Source: Selaginella moellendorffii
Taxonomy: Eukaryota; Streptophyta; Lycopodiopsida; Selaginellales; Selaginellaceae
NCBI RefSeq assembly: GCF_000143415.4
Contig: NW_003314313.1
Coordinates: forward strand, 533,228 to 597,227
Direction: 5' to 3'
Length of the DNA stretch: 64,000 nt
Part shown: piece after piece, positions 19,101 to 28,588 of the stretch
How the letters are laid out: each line of letters opens with the position of its first letter
Numbering within the stretch: the stretch's first letter is position 1
Notes under the pieces: model-generated
What the model was told of the DNA's origin: nothing
Seen by the model: only the letters and a program-made list of their open reading frames with translations
Database searches by the model: none
Program-made: the position numbers and the translations under genes

Positions 19101-21706
19101 TGGCGCATCGAAGAAGGACAAACAGACAAGCAATAGGAAAAAAGGAGGTACAAATTATATTTGCAATGGCGTGTGGTCTCATGCCATTCCTTGCAGGAGA
19201 AACTTCTTCAAAGGCAAAACAGGCAAGCACCAGCCAAGCTCAAACTGACAGTGGTCATAAAAAGCGAAAGCACGTTGGACAGTCGTCGAGATCAGAGGCG
19301 TTTGATTCGAAAAGGAAGAAGGGCAACGAAAAGATGATAGGTAATGCCTCGCGGTTATGGCGTGTGTGCTCATGCCATTCATTGCAGATCAAGGGCTGAG
19401 TGAAAGCAGACAGTCACCACCTCATGACTCAGATTCCTATGGCGGACTCCCCTTCCCCAATCTCAATGGAGAGGTACAATGGATGAGGGAAGCTTTTCAA
19501 GTCAGGGCCACGTTTTTCTCATCTCGTCGTCTTCGAAGGGTGCAAGAACGTGCAAAAACCATGTTAAGACAGTCGGGTGAGGATACGGTCCTAGGTCACG
19601 CACTAAAACAGGCTATGGATGTCTTGTATTTTGAGATGGAGACTCGGCCAGATGATTTTCCCAAGATGGTCCTGGAAGAACAAGCCATCCAGCCTGAGCA
19701 GCCTATGGAAGAAATGCAGGAGGGGGATGAGGAGCCAGAGAAAGATAATGAGCAGGAAGAGCAGAAGGACGAAGAGGAGGACAAAGAAGAGGAGGACGAA
19801 GAAGAGGAGGACGAAGAGGACTTGGATGGTCCTCACAATGGTGACGATCACAATAACAACGACGATGATGATGACGACGATGGCCAGCCTGAGGTGGCCA
19901 AAGAGCAGCGGAGGAAGGTCATACAAGACAAACCATCAGGTAAATAATAATACATCCATTCCTAACCTTTTACCATTTCTAACATTGTCCATGTAGGTCG
20001 CAGAGCAAATGGTAAGTAGAGATTATTCAGTTGAATTTACAAACTCTAGCCTTTAGTGTCGAGGAAGGATAGTGCCAAGCAAGGGTCGAAACGTATGTCC
20101 AATCCTTCAGAATCAGCAGTGCGCCCAAGTGATATCGGTCCTAGTTCCTCAATAGCAGTTGATGGTAAATACAGTATAGTCGATTCAATGTGCTAATGAG
20201 TTTGTTTTTAGTAGCACGGGAGGATACCATCTCAATCGAAGGGAGATATTTGGACATGCATATGGATCCGCCAGTGGACTCTACTTGGCTGCAAGAGTCA
20301 TCAGAGCTGGTGGAGGCTACTATCCATATCAACGCCAAGCAAGCTGACCACGCTCCACTTGATGCTGCCCATACCACTGAGTCAATCTTGTCCACGTATC
20401 CAACTGACGGTGACCAGGCGCCATTGGACCCACATGAGGCCGCCCCAGCCGCCGAGCCGGTCGTATCCTCATTTCCAACGGACTCAACGTGTGCCCAATC
20501 GTCTGACTACGCGCCGTTGGAACCTCCCTACACCGCCCCTGCTGCCTGTTCGGTCATGTCCACTTTGCCAACGGAGGCACCAGCTGAAATGGCGTGTGAT
20601 CACACGCCATCGGAACCACCCCATGCCACTGTTGAGCCAGTTGTACTAGAGTCTACAGCTGAAATGGCATGTGCCCACACGCCATCGGATGCGATTGACC
20701 CCACATTGCAGAGGAGAGTATTTCCGCCCTTCACGTTTCCTCGACCAAAACCCTCTCAACGACCATCGGGAGCAACATTCGCTAATATTGTAGATGGTAA
20801 AATTGACTTGTACCATTTTTTATGCTGACGCATTTCATTTCAGAGTCACGGCGAAGGTACTGTATCGTTTTTGATCTGAACGGTGTCCTTTTCTCCCATG
20901 AGCGTGGCTCATCCTCGAATGTCATTGCACCCTCCAAAGCCTGCGGTCACAAGTTGGTCAAAAGAGACAGATTCACATTAATCACACGGGAGAAACTGCG
21001 GGATCTAATAATGACCATGCGACACTTAAAACAGAGGGCCGGGTTCAATTTGCAATTGGGAGTTTGGACATCCATGATGCGCCACAATGCATTAATATTG
21101 CTACAGATGATGCACGATCAGACGCGAGTAATATTACCATTTGACTTTCTCCTAACGCAGAAGGATTGCTTGACTATGGTCCATGTGAGGGGTAGCAAGC
21201 CCATCTTCGTCAAGCTAGAGGCTGTAGTGATGAACCGGACTGCTAGCTCAAGTGAAATCCTTATCATCGATGACTCGCCGATTAAAACTGCAGCGAACAC
21301 GCACACATATGCAGTGCACCCCATCTCTTGCAGTATGGAAACTAGGGAGAAGAAACCGTATGTTCTAGGGGACCTTGCAAAACGGCTTGGAGCGATGGTG
21401 ATAGAGAACCGGCCAGTCCAGGAGGTGGCTGCAGAAATCAACCAAATGGCAGATGGAACGGTATATCAGAAGTCATTTGATCGGACAGACACCAGTCATC
21501 ATTTATGGCATGTATATTGTCTAGCCAAGCACTATCCGCATCTCCATAATCTGCTCAACCGGATGGGTTCTTCGACCACTGAACATGAGCGTGGACGTAT
21601 TAGAGAAGAGATGGCATTACTATTGGGTTTAAATCCTGATAGTGTGGAGAGTGATGAAATTCCAAGATTATTGTATAGGCGTTGGAGGCAAAAAATAACA
21701 GTTTGA
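16106..21706 (+). CDS. ParB-like / acidic linker / FCP1-type HAD protein of the element, 11 exons
   Basis: Exons: 16106-16108 (only the ATG), 16326-17504, 17559-18882, 18933-19019, 19058-19147, 19197-19340, 19388-19939, 19997-20011, 20057-20164, 20212-20796 and 20844-21706. All introns are GT-AG and the sum is 1650 codons in one frame. One in-frame TAA interrupts it at 16716-16718 (codon 132). Residues about 226-290 resemble a ParB/sulfiredoxin-type N domain (YTIDVSRIDIQ, RFYAVSGQHSSLAMQEI). The middle is charged and disordered, with long E/D runs (19720-19890). The last 287 residues form an FCP1/NIF-like HAD domain: nucleophile motif FDLNGVLF, VWTSM, and EILIIDDSP. The usual DxD is DxN, a variant I know from plant FCP1-homology proteins. 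Introns at 16109, 17505, 19020, 19148 and 19341 contain the palindrome. The role in the element is unknown. Confidence 0.72.
19020..19057 (+). other. 38-nt intron made almost entirely of the palindrome
   Basis: The donor GTAAGG and the acceptor ATTATAG enclose the palindrome copy 19025-19047 with 10 nt left before the exon. Both flanking exons join in frame (phase 1: CAA G / AT CGT). This is near the lower size limit for plant spliceosomal introns. Confidence 0.7.
20589..20610 (+). repeat. Perfect 22-bp palindrome inside a coding exon
   Basis: ATGGCGTGTGA followed by TCACACGCCAT, an exact inverted pair. It is translated as EMACDHTPSE. A second coding copy at 20664-20685 gives EMACAHTPSD, so the palindrome has become a short peptide repeat. 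Confidence 0.8.
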
Positions 21707-22124
21707 GATGGCATGTATTTATTTAAAAATGTAACTTATTATGGCATGGGGTTCCATGCCATTGTATTAATATTAAAAGACAATTCTTTGAGAGGATTTG
21801 CATTATACTAGAAGTGTTACAGCATGTTATTGAAAGTCTACGAAGTTGTTTTATTAATAATGGGAAAGTAAAGATTGAATGGGGACTTGGGCTCCACCTA
21901 GACTCGGAGCAACTGAGCCAATATTAAAAGGATGGAAAGAAATTGGACGACGATGACAAGGAGAAGAGAGAGGTGAAGCAGTGGCAGGGGGAGGAGAAGT
22001 GATTGAGTAGACATTTCCTTGTTTAAAATAAAATGGCATGTGCCTCAATGCAGTTGAATTTTGTTATATTTATATACTATATAAAGGTTTGGAAACCTTA
22101 TTTTACAAGTGGGATAATGACAAT
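21707..22124. other. Right subterminal region of the 12.36-kb element
   Basis: AT-rich 3' flank of the HAD gene, with palindrome copies at 21741-21762 and 22032-22054 and a half copy at 21708. No coding region is recognised. Confidence 0.55.
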
Positions 22125-22148
22125 TCCCACTTTAACGAAATAGAGCTT
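22125..22148 (-). repeat. Right terminal inverted repeat
   Basis: Exact reverse complement of 9789-9812, followed by the target duplication CTAT at 22149-22152. Confidence 0.88.
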
Positions 22149-22411
22149 CTATCTCGGGTCCATCTCGAACTCCATCTTGGACTCCATCTCAGGTCCATCT
22201 CAGACTCCATCTCGGGTTTATCTTGGACTCTATCTCGGACTCCATCTCGGGTCCGTCTCGGACTCCATCTCGAACTCCTTCCACGTGTCATATGTTGGTC
22301 CTTTTGTGTCCCATTTCTTAGAGACTCACTCTCGACCTTTTGAGTTAGAGCTTTTAGTCCATATATGTTATGCTCCTTTGGCTTTTGCTTCGGCCACTAC
22401 CATGTGGCACC
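22149..22411. repeat. Family R copy 1 between the two insertions
   Basis: It begins with the right half of the tandem array (to about 22278) and continues with family R sequence (gagttagagcttttagtcc, ggccactaccatgtggcac). The matching sequence elsewhere is at 33930-34260 and 38190-38390. Confidence 0.65.
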
Positions 22412-22772
22412 TATCAGGAATCCCCCTATTCTTGCCACATTCCTGACTCTCGCTAGATTCCTGACCCGCAGACCACATTCCTGACTCTTGAGACACTTCC
22501 TTATTCCTGACTCTCTGATTTCCCGTACGATTTCTGATTCTCGAACCACATTCTTGATGATGACGTGGTGCCTCCTTGACCTTAGTTATATTTAGGCCGT
22601 CCTCGATCCAAAAGTCGTGGAGCTTCATCAACCTATAGTATATATAGGTTAGCCTTGTTCCATTTCTCCACAATCTAAATCAACACTATTCTAAGGTTTT
22701 TTCTTCGTCTCCACTAGCTTTTCTCTTTGTCTTCTACATTTTTTAGTTCTGATCTTGTTGGCGGTCTTGATA
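22412..22772 (+). repeat. 5' LTR of the chromovirus
   Basis: It starts TATCAGGAATCCCC and ends GGTCTTGATA. It contains a TATA-like stretch (ctatagtatatatagg near 22633) suited to a promoter. The ends TATCA/TGATA are inverted; the 3' LTR starts TGTTA, so the original was probably the canonical TG...CA altered by C-to-T changes. Confidence 0.9.
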
Positions 22773-22866
22773 GTTTGATTCAGATTGTGCTTTTTGCTTT
22801 TACTTTAGCTCATTTTGATTGTTTGATTGCCTTTGCCTTTTTCCCCCTTTTTTTTCTTCTTTGCCG

Positions 22867-24180
22867 ATGGAGTCTCCAAGCCATCCTGATTCCTTCACTG
22901 AAGTCCTTACAAAAATTCAGTCTAAGAATACCGAGTTGAAGGCAACCCTTCTTCACATGCAACAGGAGCTTTCTTCACTTTCGGCTCAAGGATCAAGCAG
23001 AATTCCTGAACCGAAGGTGAGTTTCCCGGCGAAGTTCTCAGGCAAGTGTTCAGAGCTTCGCAAATTCCTGAACCAGATGGAGCTGATCTTCACACTTCAA
23101 TATTGGCGGTACCCCACTCCCAAGTCTCAAATCAGTGCGATTGGGACGTTGCTCAAAGGTGCAACTTTGTCATGGTTTTTCCCTCTCTTGGAGAAGAGCA
23201 TGAAAGGGGTCGTGTGTAGCGCATGTGATCATGGGATGAGATTTGGATATACTGTCACCGTGGATCCTTGGAACGTTGGGGGATAAATGGGGATAAAATA
23301 GCCACTAAGGGCTCTCTCATCAAGCAATTGCCCCTTTTCTAGTTGGCTTAAGGGGAGAGAGATAAGGTGTGCTACAGTTGGTATTGGAGCAAATGGCACG
23401 GGTTCGATTCCCATTGATTAGTGGCTACTTAAAAAAAGTATAATATACGCTTGAGCAAGGTATATTCCTACCCCTAAAATTGAAATCGTACGTATTGGGC
23501 ATCCATGCGTACGTCCTTCCTCTTGTGTGGAGTATCCACGGACGAAGGTATCCACCGTGGGACTGCAGTACGGGTGGATGACTAGTTGCCTCACATGGAA
23601 TAGCTGGTCTACACAATGGAAGGATTGGTAGATTGAGTGCGGAAATGGAGGTATTGGTTCCCCTTGGCTCAGTAGGGGTTGTTAGTCAATAGTCAATGAG
23701 GACATTGACATCTCTGAAGGGGGGGTGAGTGTAGCGCATGTGATCATGGGATGAAATTTGGATATACTGTCACTGTGGATCCTTGGAACCTTGGGGATAA
23801 ATGGGGATAAAATAGCCACTAAGGGCTCTCTCATCAAGCAATTACCCCTTTTCCAGCTGGCTTAAGGGGAGAGAGATAAGGTGTGCTACATCGTGGTTTC
23901 AGAGCTAATGGATCTTCAATTGTTCAAAGAGAAACTTGAAGCATGTTTTGGCAAGATAGATCGGGTTCGGGTTGCCACCACAAAGATGAGATGTCTCTCT
24001 CAGGGGTCTCGTCCTACCTCGATCTATGCTACGGAGTTCCAACTCCTTGCATTGGACACTCAGTGGGATGAGTGGGCCTTGATTGATCAATTTTGTTTTG
24101 GCCTCAACAACGGTGTTAAGGATTTGTTGCTCACCATGGAGGATCCCACAGACCTGTCAGACACCATCAACAAAGCTGTT
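22867..24180 (+). pseudogene. gag: Chromovirus gag, interrupted by a TRIM insertion
   Basis: The frame begins MESPSHPDSFTEVLTKIQ and continues with a capsid-like region (FPAKFSGKCSELRKFLNQME, then the typical WRYP and LLKGATLSWF blocks). It is broken at 23214 by a 676-bp insertion. Capsid sequence resumes at 23891 (VSELMDLQLFKEKLEACFG) in a frame that fits the first part once the TRIM and one target copy are discounted. A CCHC zinc knuckle (CLYCADPNHKAIVC) is seen at 24388-24429 after an in-frame stop. Confidence 0.85.
23215..23890 (+). mobile_element. TRIM (miniature LTR retrotransposon)
   Basis: 676 bp with two direct LTRs (23215-23376 and 23730-23890). Each starts TGTAGC and ends GCTACA, and the element is flanked by the 5-bp duplication TCGTG (23210-23214 and 23891-23895). 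A primer-binding-site-like sequence TTGGTATTGGAGC (initiator-Met tRNA type, TGGTATCAGAGC) follows the first LTR, and a purine tract (GAAGGGGGGGTGAG) precedes the second. The 353-bp interior has no coding capacity. It depends on enzymes from other elements. Confidence 0.93.
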
Positions 24181-24530
24181 TGATGCGACAATCATCTCTT
24201 TGAACGTTGTCAGGAAAGTTGCCGCACCGCCTTTTTCCCGTCTCAAACTCAAGAATCCCAGCTTGAGTCTTCGGGGCATACTCCTGAACCTACTACTCCA
24301 GTCCCGATGGATATTTTTGGTACTCCTTGACTCATCAAAGGGAAGCTGAGTCTTACTAAGAAGCAACGTTGTGTATCTTAGAATTTTTGCCTCTATTGTG
24401 CTGATCCTAATCACAAAGCAATTGTGTGTCCCAAGAAGCCTCCCCAACTATTTGAGTTCACTCTGCCTCAAGGTCCACCTTTGTTGCAGTTGGGGAACGA
24501 CCTTGTCCAAATAGAGTAGGAGCTGTTTTT

Positions 24531-27500
24531 TTGGACTCCCTGAATAAAAATCACTTTTCTTCTTTATCAAGCTCCTCACCACCTTTCATCAAAGCCACAA
24601 CTAATTCCTGCAACTTCCACATCCCATGTCTCCTTTCTTTCACTGGACAATCAGGACTTAAAGCTCTAGTGCTACTGGACTCGAGTACAACTTCCTGCTT
24701 CATGAACATGGACTTTGCTACCCGACATCACGTTCCTCTTTCTCCTACCATACAGGATCTGAGGGTTGAAGGCATTGGTGGGCATTTTGTGTCTCCATTT
24801 TCTAGACTTAGGGAAACGTTGCCTATTCAAGTACACATCGGGTCCACCGTCACTGATATCGCTTTCAACATCATCAACAGCAAGTCCTCCTCTATGGTGC
24901 TCGGCCTTCCTTGGTTCCAATTGCACCAACCTTAGATCTGTTGGAAGGAATTACAGTTTATCTCTCCCACATCACCATCTCCCATGTCTTCCCTTGCTGT
25001 TCATCGAGTTCGAATCAGGAAAAGTTCCCTAAACTCAAATCAGGGTTCTGTTCCTGACTCTACAAAGTTTTCACACTCTTTGCTCCCTATCCCTTAATCT
25101 TCTTCTCCCTCCCTTCCATCTTACATTAGACAGTATCCTCATCCCATCATTCCATTCAATGGTACACCTTTTCCTATCTCCACAATCACTATGAAAGAAC
25201 TCCTTCATAAAGAATCTATTTTCCTTTTTGCTTTGCATGTTTCTCTTGTGTACTACCTATTCATTAGCCTTACAATTGTCCTATTGATTTACAGGAAGGA
25301 ACATCATCTCCGTGGGGGCCTATCTATGGGTTATCCCCATTCGAACTTAAAGCCCTCAAAGAGTATGTGGATGAGAACCTTGCATCGGGGTACATTCAGC
25401 ATTCGTAGTCCCCGACTTAAGTGCCTATCTTCTTTGTCAAGAAGAAGGATGGGAGTTTGCAGCTAGTCATCGATTACTAAGGTTTGAACAACATGACTGT
25501 TTGGAACTATTATCCACTGCCCCTAATCTCAAACCTATTGGAATGCCTTGGCAGTGCCCGCTTCTTCACCAAGATCAACCTCTGTGGAGCATACAACTTA
25601 ATCTAGATCTGGCTTGGCGATAAATGGAAGATTGCGTTCCAAACCCACTATGGCCACTTTGAGTACATTGTCATGCTGTTTGGCTTGACAAATGCTCTAG
25701 CAATTTTCCAATACATGGCAAACGACGTCTTTCGGGAGTTTTTTGATCAAATGGTGATTGTCTACCTCGACGACATCCTCATCTACTCAAAAACTCAGGA
25801 GGAGCACGACGAGCATGTGCACATGGTGCTTGCGAAGCTGCAGGAACACGGCCTATATGCGAAGCTTGAGAAATGTTCTTTCGATTAGGAGTCTGTGGAG
25901 TTCCTTGGGTATATTATCACTCCTGAGGGTATCACGATAGATCCTGCCAAAATCAAGACTATTCTCGAATAGGAGCCTCCACACTCAATGTCAGATGTTC
26001 AGGTTTTCCTTGGCTTTGGCAACTTTTACCGCAAATTCATTGATCACTACTTTGACATTGTCCTTCCTCTCATGCATCTCACTCGTAAGGATGTTCCCTT
26101 TTCTTGGTCTGTTGTTGCCCAGTAAGCCTTTGTTTGACACACTCAAGGCGGCCTTCAGTTCTACTCCCGTCTTGATCCACGCTGATCCTTCACAACCTTT
26201 CTTCATCAAGGCGGATGCCTCCGACTTTGCCATCAGTGCTGTGCTGTCTCAACTCGGAGCGAATCAGGAATTTCATCCGGTCACTTTCCATTCTCGGAAA
26301 TTCTAGCTTGCAGAGATCAATTACAAAATCCACGACAATGAGCTCCTTTGCCATCTTGGATTCCTTTGGAGAGTGTCATCGTTTCTTGGAGGGGGCGAGC
26401 TATCAAACAACAGTCTGGATGGATCACAAAAATCTCGAGTACTTTGCCACTTCCCGAGTTTTGAGCCATTGTCAGGCAAAGTGGGCACAATTCTAGAGTC
26501 GGTTTGACTTTGTTATCAAGTACAGACCTGGAAAGCTTCAGGGCCTTCCTAATGCTCTTTCTAGGCACTCCTATCTTAGTCTCAGGCTTGGTAATCCTAC
26601 CTTCGATCAACAGGATCAGGTTATGCTTGGTCCTGATCGGCTTCAAGTTATGGCAATTTCCCTGGCCCCTCAAAACTCCTCCTTGATGGACGTGATCAAA
26701 AACAATCTTCAATCTGACGACCTCGCCAGTGACATTTTTCCCCATCTTCAAGCTGGACACCCAATGACTCCCAACTGCTGGCAATTTGACGAGTTCGAGT
26801 TTTTAGATGGCTTGTTGTACCGTGGGGAGCAGCTTTACATTCTTGAAGGTGATGCTCGAAGGTTGGTCTTGATGGTGTGCCACGATAGCCTGACTGCTGG
26901 TCACTTCAGCATTGTGAAAACCTATGAACTGGTTGCACGGGACTTTTGGTGGCTTCACATGGACAACTACATCAAAGCTTTTGTTACCTCCTGTGACACT
27001 TATGCCTAGAATAAGTTACCTCGCCACCTTCCTTTAGGTTTGCTTTGTTCCCTCTCAGTCCCTTTATGTCCTTGGGAATCCATCTCCATGGATTTCTTGA
27101 GTGATCTTTCGAGTTCTGGAGGCTTCAACAGCATTTTAGTCGTGGTGGATTGCTTCACAAAGATGGTGCACCTCCTGCCGTGTACCAAAGAGTTTTCGGG
27201 TGAGGACATGGCAAAACTAGTATTCAGGGAAATTTTCTGACTTCATGGGATTCCTGCAAATGTGGTTTCAAATCGGAGACCTCAGTTCATCTCTCATTTC
27301 TAGCAACGGTTCTTGTAGCTACTTGGAGTGAAGGCCAACCTCTCTTTAACGTATCATCCTCAAACTGATGGACAATCCGAATGAACAATTCAGACATTGG
27401 AACAATTCCTGAGGTGCTTCATCAATTATCATCAGGATGACTGGTTCAATATCCTTCCCCTTGCTGAGTTCTTCTATAACAACTCCATTTACTCTTCCCT

Positions 27501-28130
27501 TCGAGTTTCCCCCTTCTTTGCAAACTCTGGCCAAACAATCTCTCACTTCCTTCTCCATTCAAATCCTCTCGTTTAAATCCCCACTCTAAGGCATTTATCT
27601 CCAACCTCCAAGAAATCCACAACTCCATCTCCTTCCACCTCCATCATGCTCAGGAATGTCACAAAACATTCGCCAATGTCCATCATTAGGATTGTCCCCC
27701 TTATAATATCGGGGATAAAGTCTGGCTCCTCAGGTGAAATATCTCCACTACCAAGCTAAAACTCGATTTCAAATTTCTCAGTCCTTTCCCTATCACTGCC
27801 ATCATTAATCCTGTCACTTATTGCCTCGCACTTCCCTCCTCATATCAAATTCACCCTGTTTTTCACTCCTCTCTCCTTGACCCTTATATTCCCAGTCCTA
27901 TTCCAAATCGGGTCATTCCTCCACCTCCACCAATGCAGTTTGAGGATGGGTCTAAGTACAAGGTTCAGGACATCCTTGATTCCAAGATCTCACAGTCTAA
28001 ACTCTACTATCTGGTAAACTAGAAGGGTTACGAACCTAAGGAACACATTTAAGAACCTGCGGACAACCTAATTCATTCTCCTGACCTTGTTCAAGACTTC
28101 CACTGCCACTATCCTTCTCATCCCAGTCCT
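24531..28130 (+). pseudogene. pol: Chromovirus pol (protease, RT, RNase H, integrase, chromodomain)
   Basis: Blocks in order: aspartic protease near 24660-24920 (LVLLDSSTTSCFM, VLGLPWF); reverse transcriptase 25300-26100 including the catalytic [10 protein letters not shown] at about 25770; RNase H 26150-26480 (KADASDFAISAVLSQ); integrase from about 26880 (HDSLTAGHFS, MDFLSDL); and a chromodomain at about 27945-28130 (KYKVQDILDSKI, KGYEPKEH, NLIHSPDLV). Stops and frameshifts occur every few hundred bases. The YxDD motif is intact, so decay came after loss of activity by other lesions. Confidence 0.88.
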
Positions 28131-28231
28131 CATTCTTTTCATTCTCCATCTTCCATCCCTCGACACCCATCTCATCCTCCTCTTTGTTCTCATTCACATC
28201 CTTGTTCCATTAGTTCTTGAGGAGGGGGTGC

Positions 28232-28588
28232 TGTTAGGAATCCCCCAATTCTTGCCACATTCCTGACTCTTGCTAAATTCCTGACCCGCAGACCACATTC
28301 CCGACTCTCGAGACACTTCCCTATTCTTGACTCTCTGATTTTCGTACGATTCTTGATTCTCGAACCACATTCCTGATGATGACATGGTGCTTCCTCAACC
28401 TCAATATTTAGGCCATCAACGATCCAAGAGTGGTGGAGCTTCATCAACCTATAGTATATATAGGCTAACCTTGTTCCATTTCTCCACAATCTGAATCAAC
28501 GCTAGTCTAAGGCTTCTTATTCGTCTCCACTAGCTTTTCTCTTTATCTTCTGCATTTTCTAGTTCTGATCTTGTTGGGGGTCTTGATA
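28232..28588 (+). repeat. 3' LTR of the chromovirus
   Basis: It begins TGTTAGGAATCCCCC after a purine tract (gaggagggggtg) and ends GGTCTTGATA. It aligns with the 5' LTR over its full length with scattered substitutions, which suggests the insertion is not recent. Confidence 0.9.

Larger units (their letters stand above)
10341..22054. repeat. Dispersed palindrome family, consensus ATGGCRTGNGGCCNCAYGCC plus AT
   Basis: Full or nearly full copies are at 11726-11746, 11783-11804, 13620-13642, 13690-13712, 13788-13810, 14476-14495, 15338-15360, 15418-15438, 16189-16210, 16249-16270, 17526-17548, 19025-19047, 19165-19188, 19356-19379, 20589-20610, 20664-20685, 21741-21762 and 22032-22054. Half copies are near 10341, 10391, 14408, 16120 and 21708. 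Some are perfect, such as TGGCATGAGGCCTCATGCCA at 13691-13710. Paired arm changes (A/G in one arm, T/C in the other) keep much of the symmetry. They occur in intergenic, intronic and coding positions, and none was seen outside 9789-22148. The function is unknown: candidates are binding sites for the element's own protein, RNA hairpins or replication sites. Confidence 0.85.
9789..22148. mobile_element. 12.36-kb two-gene DNA element with 24-bp TIRs and palindromic repeats
   Basis: Both ends carry the same 24 bp in inverted orientation (beginning AAGCTCTATTTCGTTAAAGT), perfectly matched. Each end is flanked directly by CTAT (9785-9788 and 22149-22152), a 4-bp target duplication. The flanking DNA is the two halves of one tandem array, which supports a single insertion event. 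Inside are two divergent genes: a minus-strand transposase-like gene (10405-13546) and a plus-strand 11-exon ParB-like/HAD gene (16106-21706). They are separated by a 2.6-kb control region with low-complexity arrays and a telomere-like repeat. About twenty copies of a 20-24 bp palindrome occur only within these limits. The cut-and-paste mode is inferred from the TIRs and TSD, and the superfamily is not identified. Confidence 0.85.
22412..28588 (+). mobile_element. Ty3/gypsy chromovirus LTR retrotransposon, decayed
   Basis: A 6177-bp element with LTRs of 361 and 357 bp that are clearly alike but diverged. It is flanked by the 5-bp duplication GCACC (22407-22411 and 28589-28593). The order inside is gag, zinc knuckle, protease, reverse transcriptase, RNase H, integrase and chromodomain, typical of chromoviruses. 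Numerous stop codons, mostly TAG where CAG or TGG is expected, and small indels make it non-functional. Its gag was later split by a TRIM element. It inserted into family R. Confidence 0.92.

Noticed and set aside
19600..19926. Hydrophobic Val/Leu/Ile-rich minus-strand frame
   Set aside because: It is the antisense of the Glu/Asp-rich linker of the plus-strand gene, not a membrane protein.
10341..22054. Idea that the palindromes form a CRISPR array
   Set aside because: The spacing is irregular (tens to thousands of bases), there are no Cas genes, and the DNA is eukaryotic with introns.
9789..22148. Idea that the 12.36-kb region is a Helitron or an LTR element
   Set aside because: It has inverted ends and a target duplication, which Helitrons lack, and no long direct terminal repeats, RT or integrase.
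23395..23415. tRNA-like B box (GGTTCGATTCC) after the TRIM primer-binding site
   Set aside because: No acceptor stem, anticodon arm or A box can be folded around it. It belongs to the TRIM interior.
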